NCBI GenBank assembly: GCA_944474755.1
Contig: OX104114.1
Coordinates: 30,528,962-30,592,961, forward strand
Source: Limnoperna fortunei
Taxonomy: Eukaryota; Mollusca; Bivalvia; Mytilida; Modiolidae
Reading direction: 5' to 3'
DNA: 64,000 nucleotides
A model generated the notes under the pieces. It was not told the DNA's origin. It saw only the letters and a program-made list of their open reading frames with translations, and ran no database searches. The position numbers and the translations under genes were made by a program. Positions within the stretch are counted from its first letter, which is position 1; each line of letters begins with the position of its first letter. Positions 24,391-35,900 of the stretch are shown here, piece by piece.

Positions 24391-26490
24391 ACAATGCAGG
24401 AACACATGACAGAGGTTTAAGATTACTGGAATTTTCCAGCTCTATGGAAACTGATGATCATATTTAGCGCAGACAAAGAATCCAGAATATGGATATGGCA
24501 AAGCTTAACTGAGAACGCCCAAACAAAGGTAAACAGGGTTTTTCAGTTCAGTGTTATTTTCGCCTGCATGAGAAGCTTTGCAGCAGAAAGTGATCTTAAC
24601 TGAATGTTGATGACCTTTCGTGTACACCTGAAGAAGGTTAGCAATCATGGCTGTACGAAAACAGAAAGATTTGGGCCATGATAGGAGTGAAATCTGCAAC
24701 ATTGACATAGAACTAACGGCACAGACGTTGATACAGAGATTAACGTTTAGCACAGCAGTGACAGATATAACATGTGATAGCTTTAACAAACATCGATCAC
24801 CAATAAAACCACAAATAACTTCTAATATTCTAGATCTCGAAACAGTATTAGGGAGTAACAAAAAATATATCTAATTATTAAATATATTACATCTGTGTGC
24901 TGTGCAAAATAATTCTGCACCAAAAGTCGTTTCGTGTTAAACTGCGGTTTTAAGTAAGCTGATAAAAATCCCAATCAAATAATAAGTAGGCGAATCTTAG
25001 CTTTGGTATAAGTTATACTATTATATAAGGCTCGTGTCGTCATTCAAAATACTAAACGAACTGCATATCGTCTACACTGACCGTCTAGCATATAATAATC
25101 TGACAACAATGGTCACTTCCATTTCAAATTCTATTAATTGAATTACATGTATTTTATAAAACTATTTTCTTCGCCTTATAGGAGTTAAAATATTTAAACA
25201 AAGGAGCATACTGCTAGCAATAAGCGGTCATAAAAAGGTTTCTTTTAACACTTGAAACATGTTATTGCAAATTTCTTGCTGTAAAACAATTTACACGGTT
25301 TAGAGCTTTCCCCGTGTATCCCTGCTAAACAATCACGGAACAAAAATACTAATTTTACATTTGTGTACATTTTTTACAATTTAATCTAGTCTCTGGATAA
25401 TGATCAAGTTCATTCCCATTAAATTTTGTTTGCTATACTGTTTAAGATTGTTCATCGACCGTGACGAAAAACCGTTATGTGTGTGTATTAGATTGATCAC
25501 GCGTGTATTTTAACAGCTATAGGGTAAGTGTTTATTAATTGTTAGGATTTTCAAATTTTTTAATCATTGTCCGTCTCGACACTTCAAAACAAGACAATTT
25601 CTGAAGTTCACTTAAATATAATAAAAGAAAAAAACATACACACAGTATACGCCACACCACACGCACGTGATGCTACCTAGTTGAAGTGCATGTATCAAAA
25701 ACAGATTTCCAAAATATGATGTCCTTTCTTGCAAAACTTATCTTTTTTATAGAATTCTATCTCTTGTCTTTTGATAAACTCATATTTAAAACTTTGAAAA
25801 TATCCAAGTTCTTTGACATTTGATGTGATAAATAGTAAGTTTTGTGTATTACAAAAAAATAAACAATGTAAGGAGATAATTTATTATTGAAAAATATTCA
25901 TTTTCTTCAATTGTATAAGCGAAGACAATGTTTTTTAATGTTCACTCCAACCAATTTGTTTGAGCAGTTCTTTAAATTTTTCTAACAATATATTTTAACA
26001 TATACAACTAAGAAAACAAAATTTGATAGTTGTCAACTGTAACTGTAACTGTATAGGTTCCTCCACTGTCTGGAGAACAGGTCAATGCACATATACTAAT
26101 AATAGGCAATATTCTATCTAAAAGTGCGGGGATAAAAAGGTAAAACAATTGGTTCCTTGGGATGATTGGGATCTCACACACAAACCATAATACAGTACGT
26201 AAAAGTCAGTTCAGTGATTATTATCTACAGTGACTATTCACAGACTTCACCACGGCAATAGTACAAGAACATATGGTTAGTAACAAACTAATCTATACAT
26301 AGGTTAAAAGGTAAAATAATTAATCTGTGCAATAACATCAATTTTATACAACAGTCTATTTGATATCCTTTAAATTTAAGTTCAGTTTATTTCGAGCGGT
26401 TGATTCCCTTAGCATAATATTTTCGCTAGACCTTATACTATCCTTATAAATAAAGATTAGTTTATAAAAAACATCTGATTCCTTAGACGA
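24391..26490. other. No gene recognised
   Basis: AT-rich. The overlapping antisense frames at 24505-24874 mirror each other and carry no motif. The end of the LINE fragment that follows (26495) may include 3' UTR reaching to about 26380. Confidence 0.45.
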
Positions 26491-26494
26491 AATA

Positions 26495-27550
26495 TTATCT
26501 ACGAGAGCTGTTTTTTTTTAAGTGAAACGATCTTGCTTGATGTAGCGCATAACACAGACCTCTTCCTATGTCTTCGATTTTTCTGATGCGGTCGGGAGCA
26601 AAATCCACCGCATGAGAACCATCCAGTAAGATTGAGACTAATTCAGTGTCACTCAGGTTATAAGCAATATTTCTACCAATAGTACTGATAAATTCACACA
26701 CGAATGGCTCCCTTATACTCTGCAGTGACGGGAGTACAGTTTGAAATGTATGTCTTCTGGTGCTGTTTCGCAGAGCGGACAGGTAGACTTCACTTCATAT
26801 TGGTTGAACTTTTGTCGATTTGCTTGCAGAGTATAGACTCCTAATTTACACTTCACAGTAGCTTTAGTGACAGACATTGGTTCTGAGCCTGCGTGCTTCC
26901 AGATAGAGTTTACAGATCCAATATTCAATACAGATATATTTACATATTTCAGTGAGGACTTTGTTTGAATGTATTCTTTTCATTTTAATTCCCAATATGA
27001 ATTAACATTTTTGTAGACCATAGATTTCCAGGTTGTTTTTCCAATTGGATTATTCAGCAGATTTGGTGTAGACGGTAGATTATACATCTTTAGAATTTCT
27101 TTCACAAGGACGAACCAACTTTGTGATCGGTCATCTTTAACTGAAAGCTGACGCCAAGCTAATTCGTTCTCAATGGAATTATAACTTCTACAGATATTGC
27201 CAAATGTTGTCAAAATGCGTGTATGAATTTCTGCCTGTATTGGTGGTTCTCCAAGCATAAGATATGTTATTAAATCTGAAACTCGATCCGGGAGATATTG
27301 TAGCTGTTTCAGTAGTTTTTTTGTAATAGAGAGATATTTGATCAATGTCCTTTTTGTTAAGTCGGATGACTTCAAGTCCGTACGTTGTTTGATATAAGAA
27401 TTCCTTATTAAGATTGAGGTTGCATTTAAAGCATCTTGTAATAAAAATATAATATTTAAATTTAAATTTTGTGCTTCGACTACTGATGTGTGAAATTTTG
27501 ACACCTTTGGATAGTTCCTTAGATATACACTTGTCTGTTTTGTGCATCAA
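26495..27550 (-). pseudogene. LINE ORF2 C-terminal fragment (second lineage)
   Basis: C-terminal part of a second non-LTR retrotransposon, read right to left. It begins with an RT-to-C-terminus linker (TYGLEVIRLNKKDIDQISLY near 27380), shifts frame near 27320 into KLLKQLQYLPDRVSDLITYL, then LGEPPIQAEIHTRILTTFGN and ELAWRQLSVKDDRSQSWFVL. Next come IWKHAGSEPMSVTKATVKCK and the zinc-binding CPLC...H region (KSTCPLCETAPEDIHFKLYS, near 26780), ending in LLDGSHAVDFAPDRIRKIED and a stop at 26495. At least two frameshifts are present and the RT core is missing. The order and content fit LINE ORF2 C-termini found in bivalve genomes; the clade is not assigned. Confidence 0.82.
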
Positions 27551-27684
27551 TTAGACATCAATAGGTCATTTCATTACGATGTAAATCAATAGTAGTTCGG
27601 CATGTTGTAACAAACCTTTCAAAAAGAAGAAAAGCAAGTGTGGACAGTAAGCACGCTCACAAAGGGATACCCCGCTTCGCTTTC

Positions 27685-28015
27685 AAGTCCAATTATCTCC
27701 CTTTAATAATATCCAACAGCGACGAAATTGTTTCATGCACATCTACATATGATGTACTTTCTGCATGTAAAGTTTCATCAAAATCTGTGAAGCGGTTATG
27801 GAGGAGTTGCGCTTACGATGTCTCCCACTGAATACTATATTTAAAAAGTCTAAGTCCAATTATCTCCACTGAATAAAATCCGACAACTACGAAAATTCTC
27901 ATGCACATCAACATATGATGTACTTCCTTCATGTAAAGTTTCATCAAAATCTGTCGCGCGGTTTAGGAGGAGAAGCGCTTACAAGGGATGTGGACAGACA
28001 GACAGAGTGATTCCT
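27685..28015 (+). repeat. Two-unit repeat ending in (GACA)n
   Basis: Two tandem units about 165 bp apart share AGTCCAATTATCTCC, CATGCACATC.ACATATGATG, GTAAAGTTTCATCAAAATCT and a GGAGGAG..GCGCTTAC block. The second unit runs into GGACAGACAGACAGAG. From memory this is a widespread mollusc repeat; it is non-coding here. Confidence 0.75.
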
Positions 28016-29940
28016 ATATACCCCCCTACACAGAACGATTCTTTTGCGTATGTGACTAAAAATACCACTCTTAAAAGTTAAAGTTAGGTTTGCATGAAAA
28101 ATAAATAATTTCCAGGCTGCCAGTAATATAGTACTATAAGCTAATATTTTATTTATATTTATAAAATCTTCTTTGGTAGATGTGGGTCTTAAACCGTTAA
28201 CGCAAATAAAAAAGCGCAGTAAAACCAGGATGTATTAAGATGGGAGGTAAGATTAAACTATAGTGTCATTTTTAGCACAACAGCACAACAGAAATGCAAA
28301 CGTTACAGAATACAAAGTCACTCTTGTGTTACTAATAATTTATGTAAAGTCGGAACAATAATAACGTGGTTTTGTTCAAACAAATTTAATCTATTAAATT
28401 TAGTGACCTCATGTATATGGTTTAAGATGACACATACACAACAAAGAAAAGTTATTTTACCCCCTATGCGTGTAAAATATTTTTATATTGATTTGTGAGA
28501 CGTAGTTGTTTTTTTTAATATTTTTGAATATATTATAATTACTATACCGTTAGTTACAATTTGCGTTGACATAAAGTTGTATTGACCCAATCATTGATTT
28601 AGTTTCATGTCTAAACTTACCAACTTCCCATTTTTGATTATCAGGGTAATCTTATTCATATTGGCATTTCGTTTTAAAAGGCCTAATAATAAGGTAATAA
28701 GTCTTGATTACACGAAACACAATTTTAAGGTCGATGGCTTTCCCGACTAGCAGTTTGTGATAAAATGAAATATTGTTCCCACTTGTCGCATTCGGAATAA
28801 CTGAAAAGTGGGGTGAAGACGTTCTTTAATATCATTGATCAACTAACGATAATTAGAAGGATAAAACTTATTAAATATGCAAATGTTATTGATTAGACTG
28901 TGTTATAATGGAATTAGGTTTTCGATAGTTTACTTTTAAAAACCTTACTATACATCTACCACGAATCAGAATTGCATTCGGCAAATTTACTAACTTCCGT
29001 GATTTGATTACCAGAATCCGAATCTTAGTCGTTCCAATTTCTTCATAACAGTTTTATCAAGGGTTTTACAGATCTTTGCATTTTAATATCGTTGCTTAAA
29101 GTTTTGAAACAGGGTAAAAACCTTTGACTTTAATCTTTTAAACGCTTTTGTTTAAATCGTAAAGACAAAATCGTTTGGTTGAATTATTACAACATTCTTT
29201 GAGGACATTTAATTGCATACCAAACGTGGAGTGACCATTACTTAATTCTAAGAGAAGATAATTCCTACTTCATAAAATCCATTCATCTAAACCAAATCCG
29301 CCAAAGGAAACAAAATCAAAGTTCTAATATTTTTTAATGCACAACACATTTTGTCGTGCTTTTCAACAAATAGTAAGAATTGTGCTTTTTTGTGAGACCC
29401 CGTACCAAACACCGATGTTAGCTATCAGTGAACCATTATACGCTCACTCTGTCAAAACGCGTAACATCAATCATGAAAGGTTCGTTAAGCGTTTTAAAAT
29501 TGTTCTATGTTTTTAGTTTCTAATTAGCCAATAGAATAGTGGCACATGACATTTTCAACTTTGTTAATTGAATTATGATTAACAAACTTTGAAGACAAAT
29601 AATATCATTTTTTGCCATTTTTTTTAAATAAAAAAGTATCATTGCTGACCATGTTTTAAATTATTTTAACTATAATAAGCAATTCACAATTATTTTTAAA
29701 AATGCATGAATATAGTGATGTCCAAATACACAAGACTTGTATGGAATTATCAATCAGGTATTGTTTAACATTTAAGTTAATAATATAAATGATTATAGTC
29801 AAATAATGTAAAATATCGAATCAAGTATAAAATAAAAAAATAAGACTTACCAGTACAACAGCTTCTGCGAGTCCAAAATTTGCATAATCCACAACAAAGC
29901 CTAAACAAGTGCATTTATTGCTCCTTGAATTCTTAAATAA
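28016..29940. other. No gene recognised
   Basis: AT-rich with no open frame over 60 codons and no bounded repeat that I can see. Confidence 0.5.
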
Positions 29941-30165
29941 AAGTAACAGCACGGCACGTCCGCGGCTGGCGGACTTGGGAAGCAACTATTTTGGGTTAAA
30001 TTTGGAAATGAGAAAGTTTAAGATCAATATGTTATGACCGGTTTACGTCATTTATTTATATTGACATTCAATGACTAAGGCCATTCGTTGGTCAGTCTTT
30101 GTCTAAATTTTTGACAAGAAACACCGTCATTTGTATCATTGCATAATCTTGTAGACTTGTATATT
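29941..30165 (+). repeat. Penelope pLTR-like direct repeat, copy 1
   Basis: A 225-bp segment (starting AAGTAACAGCACGGCACGTC) that recurs at 30452-30676 with only a few percent differences, 511 bp downstream. A much more diverged third copy follows the coding part at about 31660-31890. Penelope-like elements characteristically carry such pseudo-LTRs, often in partial tandem. Confidence 0.85.
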
Positions 30166-30348
30166 ATTTTTTGTTTATGCTGTATCGTCATGTTTGTCGA
30201 TCCGATACTTAATAAGCTTGCTGGTTGGTAGACTCTTTAGACTTTAATATAATAATTTGAACTACCTGTATTGTGTTTTTACACGATCCCAGTGTACTTA
30301 TATTATTCCATCACCGAATGAAAAAATACTTTAAGCATTTAGAGTTAA

Positions 30349-30392
30349 ACGCCACTGATGAGTCTTAAGAAGACGAAACGCGCGTCTGGCGT
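30349..30392 (+). ncRNA. HHR: Type I hammerhead self-cleaving ribozyme
   Basis: All invariant elements are present and spaced correctly. Stem I ACGCCA (30349-30354) pairs perfectly with TGGCGT (30387-30392). The core CTGATGA is at 30355-30361. Stem II GTCTT-AAG-AAGAC (30362-30374) is a perfect 5-bp hairpin. GAA follows (30375-30377), then a minimal stem III ACGCGCGT (30378-30385; A-T and C-G closed by GCGC). Cleavage is expected after C30386. The very short stem III is typical of hammerheads in Penelope-like elements and metazoan retrozymes, where two copies in a dimer help each other fold. It lies between the two pLTR-like repeats, so a transcript through the tandem unit would carry it. Activity is inferred from structure only. 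Confidence 0.93.
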
Positions 30393-30451
30393 AAAAAATT
30401 TGTCACCATGGTAATTTTGATTACATCTTGTTGGAATATTTGAGCAAAGCT

Positions 30452-30676
30452 AAGTAACAGCACGGCACGTCCGCGGCTGGCGGACTTGGGAAGCAATTAT
30501 TTTAAGTTAAGTTGGAAATGAGAAAGTTTAAGATCAATATGTTATGACCGGTTTACGTCATTTATTTATATTGACATTCAATGACTAAGGCCATTCGTTG
30601 GTCAGTCTTTGTCTAAATTTTTGAGAAGAAACACCGTCATTTGTATAGTTGCATAATCTTCTAGACTTGTATATAT
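30452..30676 (+). repeat. Penelope pLTR-like direct repeat, copy 2
   Basis: Second copy of 29941-30165. It joins directly to the truncated element coding sequence at 30677. Confidence 0.88.
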
Positions 30677-31582
30677 ATGTCCACTGACCTGTATTCCAAA
30701 CCAACAGACACCAACCAATACCTTTTACCTAGTAGCTGTCATCCTTCTCATGTGACAAAGAGCATTCCTTATAGTCAAGATCTTAGACTCCGACGAATCT
30801 GTTCCACCGACGATTCGTTTAAAAGGAGATTAGGGAAATTAAAAGGACACCTTAGAAGAAGGGGGTACAAGAATAATAACATCAAAAAGAATTTTCAAAA
30901 AGCACAGCAGACATCGAGGAGTACCCTTCTTTAATATAAAGAAAAAACGAAATGCAATAGAGTTCCCTGCGTACTAACTTACCACCCTTGTTTGAAAAAC
31001 ACAATTAGCACCATTCGTGAACATTGGAAATCGATTGAAAAAAATCCCAGATTGTCAAGAATCTTTCCAGAGCCCCCCATGGTTGCGTTTAAACAACCCA
31101 ACAGTCTCCGCAACTTATTGGTACGAGCAGAGATTGCAAAGCCCAGCACTGCCGCTGGCAGAAGTCAGTCTTGTGGTGACAAACGCTTCAAATGTTGCAA
31201 ACATATGGAACTCTCGTCTACATTTAACAGCAAAGTCACAGGTAAACAGTACAAAATATTTACTACTGTTAACTGAAAAAGCTCGAATGTCATTTACATT
31301 CTTGTGTGCCCCATCTGTGGCTTACAATATGTCGGCGAGTCCAAACAGCCATTCCACAAACGACTGAATGGTCACAGAAGTGACCTTACTAAGAAACAGT
31401 TTCTGCCCGTAAACCAACACTTCAGACTGCCCGACCACACTCCAAAGGATTTTGATCACATAAAAATCCTAATTATCGAGCAGAACTGCAAGTGGCGAGA
31501 CTCTGAACGGGAGGCCCGAGAGAGATACTGGATCAAAGAGCTCTGCTCTGTACACCCAAATGGAATAAACAAAAAACAATAA
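30677..31582 (+). pseudogene. Penelope-like element: RT C-terminus plus GIY-YIG endonuclease
   Basis: One reading frame runs from 30677 to the stop at 31580-31582, broken only by two nonsense codons (TAA 30932-30934, TGA 31274-31276). It begins in the RT thumb region (STDLYSKPTDTNQYLLPSSC, then CHPSHVTKSIPYSQDLRLRR and GYKNNNIKKNF). It continues through a linker (LTYHPC, EHWKSIEKNPRLSRIFPEPP, a C-rich CGDKRFKCCKHM block) and ends with a GIY-YIG nuclease domain: VIYILVCPICGLQYVGES near 31289-31342, KRLNGHRSDL, and a distal Glu region (ARERYWIKELCSVHP). The N-terminal RT palm is absent; the element is 5'-truncated exactly at the pLTR-like repeat. With two stops and truncation it cannot encode a working enzyme, but its otherwise clean frame implies a fairly recent insertion. 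GIY-YIG plus telomerase-related RT is diagnostic of Penelope-like elements. Confidence 0.93.
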
Positions 31583-31654
31583 ATATCATTCAAAATATAA
31601 ATAATAAATTCATGAATATCAAGAAGTTAAAGATACGATGGTTTATACAACTGT

Positions 31655-31890
31655 ACAGTACTCGATAGATGTGATTCGAGAAAGTTCAAGATCAATAAAA
31701 TCAGATCCGATCACATCACTACCGGATGCTGGTGTACCAGTATCCAAATTTTATCGTTTATTATAGATTGATATTGACACTGAAGAAGGCCATCAGTTGG
31801 TCGAAAATTCTGTCATATTTATTAATATAATTATTTTATTGTAGAAACATCTTTATATTTGTATCGTTGCATAATTCTCTAGACATATAT
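31655..31890 (+). repeat. 3' pLTR-like segment of the Penelope element
   Basis: A diverged third copy of the pLTR-like repeat. It opens with GAGAAAGTTCAAGATCAATA (31678) where copies 1 and 2 have GAGAAAGTTTAAGATCAATA, and closes with TTGTATCGTTGCATAAT and CTCTAGAC (about 31858-31883) where copies 1 and 2 have TTGTATCATTGCATAATCTT. The middle holds a second hammerhead-like fold at 31775-31815. Confidence 0.7.
31775..31815 (+). ncRNA. Hammerhead-like motif, second type
   Basis: TGACA (31775-31779) pairs with TGTCA (31811-31815) as stem I. CTGAAGA (31780-31786) fits the hammerhead core CTGANGA. GGCCA-TCAGT-TGGTC-like bases form stem II (31788-31802, one G-T pair). GAA follows (31803-31805). Stem III would be only AAT-T with no loop, so a monomer could not fold and a dimer would be needed. 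The equivalent positions in pLTR copies 1 and 2 and at 19816 have lost the core. Confidence 0.5.
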
Positions 31891-32131
31891 GTATATGTCA
31901 CAGTTTGATTGTACGGTAAGTTTCATATTAAATCGGCAAAATTATGTCACGGTGCTAGAGAAGGTCTAAATGGCCGATTGTTCTAGGTTATTACTCATTG
32001 TGTTGATCATGAGCGTAAAAACTATTGAGATAAGTGTTTAAGTCTAATTTCTTTCAAGAAATGCTTGAATCTGAACTTTATTCAATATAATTGCCAGCTG
32101 TTGTGTCATAGGTCATAGATCAGAAATAGAT

Positions 32132-32200
32132 TGATTGATTGATGTTTAACGTCCAGCAAGCAATATTTCAGCTGCAAGATCGTTCATTTGGCGGCAAAAG
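32132..32200 (+). repeat. Fragment of the GATTGATTGATTG...CGTCCAGC repeat
   Basis: Begins GATTGATTGATTGATGTTTA followed by ACGTCCAGCAAGCAATATTT and CAGCT. This matches the left end of the longer copies at 36441-36830 and 38066-38380 and the reversed copy at 48930-49335. Confidence 0.65.
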
Positions 32201-32317
32201 GAAAACAGGAGAGCAAGTAAAACGGTTAAATTTAATTAAATTGTCTGTTTTTGTTCACTAATTATTTTCAAATTGCGTCATTAAAATAGCAGAAATAAAT
32301 TATTAGTGAGAGAATTT

Positions 32318-32584
32318 AGGTTTTGTTTGTTTGTATGGTGTTTTATGGCCACTTTCAGCTATTTTTCAGCTATACCATGGCGTCCAGTTTTTTATTGAGG
32401 GAGAAAGCCGCGAGTAACCGGAGAGAAACCCAGACCTTCGGTAGGAAAACTAGGAGTCCTTGTCATTTAAGATTGGAGTCGAGGACACCCTGCCTGCAGT
32501 GATAATCGAACCCGCAATCTCAGTTGACAGACCAAGTGATCATAAGTAGACGAACTACCTTAACCACTCGGCCACCGAGGCCCC
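32318..32584 (-). mobile_element. tRNA-derived SINE, full length
   Basis: A 267-bp SINE on the minus strand. The head starts GGGGCCTCGG (32584), with A-box TGGCCGAGTGG and B-box GGGTTCGATTATC, i.e. a Ser/Leu-tRNA-like head. The body has CAGGGTGTCCTCGACTCC, a TCTGGGTTTCTCTCCGG block, CCCTCAATAAAAAACTGGAC, and the conserved end CCATGGTATAGCTGAAAA...GGCCATAAAACACCATACAAA. Other copies are at 36324-36428, 57304-57550, 57555-57838 and 57869-61420. It lies just upstream of lectin gene 1. Transcription by RNA polymerase III is the family norm. Confidence 0.88.
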
Positions 32585-32871
32585 AACAGAATTTAGGCAA
32601 ACATAAAATTAAGAAAAAGTCCCCAAAAAATGCACTTAAATTTACTAGCTGTACTTTAAATGTATGTTTATTCTTGGATGCATTGCTTAGTTTTGTATTT
32701 TACTAAATGAACTGACATAATTTAATAAGTAAAAAAATCACACGCAAATATCAAATACGTATGTCATACCAAGAAACGAAAATAATTATGAATTGTTCGA
32801 AAATCTGTTTGTTTGGGAGACACACAAGATATCATATTTAACACAATTTGTATTGATTTGTAATTAAGGTT

Positions 32872-32879
32872 TATATAAA
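32872..32879 (+). promoter_or_regulatory. Possible TATA box of lectin gene 1
   Basis: TATATAAA, 57 bp upstream of the lectin gene 1 start codon, a suitable distance for a short 5' UTR. The region is AT-rich, so a chance match is possible. Confidence 0.4.
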
Positions 32880-32936
32880 TTTACCCCGTAATAATATGAT
32901 ACCAGTGTTACCCAGAACATAACACAAATTGCCAAA

Positions 32937-35900
32937 ATGATGCCTGCATTGTCTAGACCAGCTTTAATCCTGATATTGCAAGTAGCTTTGTTAACAGGTA
33001 AGTCCTGATTTTATGAGGAAAAGGTCTTAACAGCAACGCAATAATGAGACCGCGATTTTGCGTGTTAAAAATGCAGAGGATTCTTGCATTGAAATTATGG
33101 TTAACTCTGATTTTCCGAACTTTCTACTATTGAGTTTTAAAAAATGCAAACATTTTGAGTCAGGTAATCAGAGTATATGCATAACTAATTTAACTGTGCG
33201 ATGTAGCTAATGAATCGCTAATACATAATTTGTTCAAAGCATATCCGAAGTGCAACATGATACGCGCAGTTGTTTTTCGGTCGTTTATTTAATATATCTT
33301 TTTAGAATCAATAAAAATATTGTGACTTTCCTCCTTGGAAATTTCATTAATGTCAAACTCTCTCAAACCTAAGACTCACAGAATCATTGATAAAGACATT
33401 AACTGACTCAACATTTTGGAAAACAAAAGTGTGGTAAATACGCAGTCCGTAATTGTGTAACTTCATTACAATAGAATATCTTGTTATATTAAATATATAA
33501 ATCACTAGTCTAATGAAAATATACATACATACATTGGATGTATTATATTATTAAATAGCTTTTTAAACAGAGGGTATTTTTTTCTAAATTAATAGAGCGC
33601 TTTTGTTTTGTTTTTTTCTACACTGATGCATAGAAAAGACTTTGATCATGCGAATGCTACTTAAGATAGATTTATTCAGACGGGATTTCATTGATAAAAT
33701 ATCTTTATAAAAATTAAATAAATAAATGATAAATGATAAAAAAATAATAAACAGTTAAGACGTGAAATACCTGTGAATTTCTGCCACAAGTTATCACTGT
33801 ACGAATGCTACTTTTCTGGCATGTAAATAGATTGTGAGAAGAAAATATACGGAAGGACCGGAATATTTGTTTTCGAAATGCATCTAATTTATCATTAAAA
33901 AAGACATAGAGATACTTAGAAATACGTTAACATAATCTTCAGGTTCCATTCTGGCATTGAAATGGAGCTCTTTTGGAGACAAAGAATATGCGGTTGTATA
34001 TGAAAACATGAACTGGCTTGCTGCACAGGTACTCCTCTTTTTTGTACATCGTTTACAGCTATTTAACGTCATATGAAAACGGACGCCAGGTTCGGTACAA
34101 AAATATATCAAATTACTGTCTAAACGTTATGACTCCGCCATATTTGTCAATTATTCGAATTTTAAAGTCACGGTCCTTTGTATTTAATGACATCAATCTT
34201 ATATTTTAATGTGGCAAAGTTTCTTCTTGTTGGAGAAATAAACATTCTTTCACAAGTCGCTTCAATTTCAAATTTGTTAATGCATCCTGTATATTTTGAA
34301 ATACTTCAGTACGTTAAAAAGTTGTCAACGACAATTAAAGCTCTTCGTATAGAAGGCCCTGTCAAACATTCATTAGGATATTTTCTACTGGTATATTTTT
34401 TTCTTAAATGTGTATATTAGAATTTTGAACGCAAAATATGATTACCAAATTCTAAATTTGATAGTCGGGGAAACGGCAAAACAACTTTTAGGACTGCCAG
34501 GCTAACGCATGGAACTTTTCAAACAAGGAACGTACGCAAAATTTTAGACGTTTTAAATCACAGCATCATTTTAAAGTAATCCAAATATAGTTGCTTAAAA
34601 TGACTACGACTATCATGTCTTGCATTGACATTATTAACGTAGATTTTTTTTTAAACATTTGACATAAATGGACGAACACAAGTTATTAAAATCAATTTTA
34701 AAACATAGTTGTTTTTTGCATTTCACGCAATTTTTAACACTTTTTTGTCAGACACTGAATTAACGCTTAACAATTTTATTTGATTAATCCCGAACTTGAA
34801 TTGTCAACTCTCATGGATAGCTAAATGTTGTATATCCTTGCTTGAATTGTTACCTTTACCTAATTTTTTCTGTTCTTCTTTGATGACGTGCAGAATATAA
34901 TATTATAAGCATAATATTACAGACACTGAATTAAAATTGACACCTGATCTTTGTATAAATGAGAGTTTATATATTACACTTATTTTCAGAAGTACTGTGC
35001 ACAATTAGGTGGAGGTCTTGCTCACGCCGATACACAAGAGCGGAATAATTTTCTTATATCTCTTACTGACAGTGAGTATTTTAAAAACACCTTTTCCGTT
35101 TTAAGGTTTTGAAAAATATTCAAAGGAGTTAAGTTTTAAATCTGATTGAACGATAACAAATGGCTTCGAAAAAAGAACACTTTCTACGATGGTACAGAAA
35201 TTGTTCAAGCGCTTTAGGTGAATGAGTTGAGACATACAATTGTAGTTTTCTCTTTATTCATTTTGTCATACCAATAGTGGTTTTCGTCAGTCCAAATACC
35301 TCACAATTTACAGGGAAAATCTAGTGGCATATTGCTTAATGTTTTTAATGCGTTAAAAGTTTTATAAGGTTATGTTGCAAAGCACGTGCCTTATTAGAAT
35401 AAACTTTAAGACTTGTATTTGTTACGAAAACTGTACAGAGAGGCAATTGCTCAAGAAGTACTTTACTCTGTAAAATTTGCTGAATGATGACTAAGCACCA
35501 AAGTCTGGAATAATAAGATAAAAATTATCGAACTTACCGTCTCTTTGTAAAACTTGCTAAAAAAAAATTGTTTCCAATTCTGGGAAAATGGGAAAAATTT
35601 AGAACGAATCCATAAGAACATGTACACAACTTAAATATGTCCTTTGAAGTCTTGTGGAATTAAGGTTGAAAACTGCTGGGAGAGTTTTTACATAAACGGA
35701 GTACCATCTGTTTTAGAATACTCAAAAATGATACAGTTCCTTTATCTGTAAAAATAGTAAAGTTCCGCAAACAATACAATTCCGTTATAGCATGTGCACA
35801 ACTTCAATATAATGCGATTCTCCTGTGGGAAATATGGCTTGAAAACTGAAGAAGTACCATATTTCCCAGGCGCCGGCCCAGCCAAGCCGCCCAACAGTAC

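Noticed and set aside
24505..24874. 118-codon minus and 75-codon plus frames mirroring each other
   Set aside because: No motif and no splice or promoter context; mutual antisense openness suggests chance.
31017..31367. 116-codon + frame overlapping the Penelope nuclease
   Set aside because: Alternative frame of the Penelope coding region; the correct frame is the one carrying the RT thumb and GIY-YIG motifs.
33884..34111. 75-codon minus frame
   Set aside because: Antisense to lectin gene 1 exon 2, whose sense frame and splice sites are clear.
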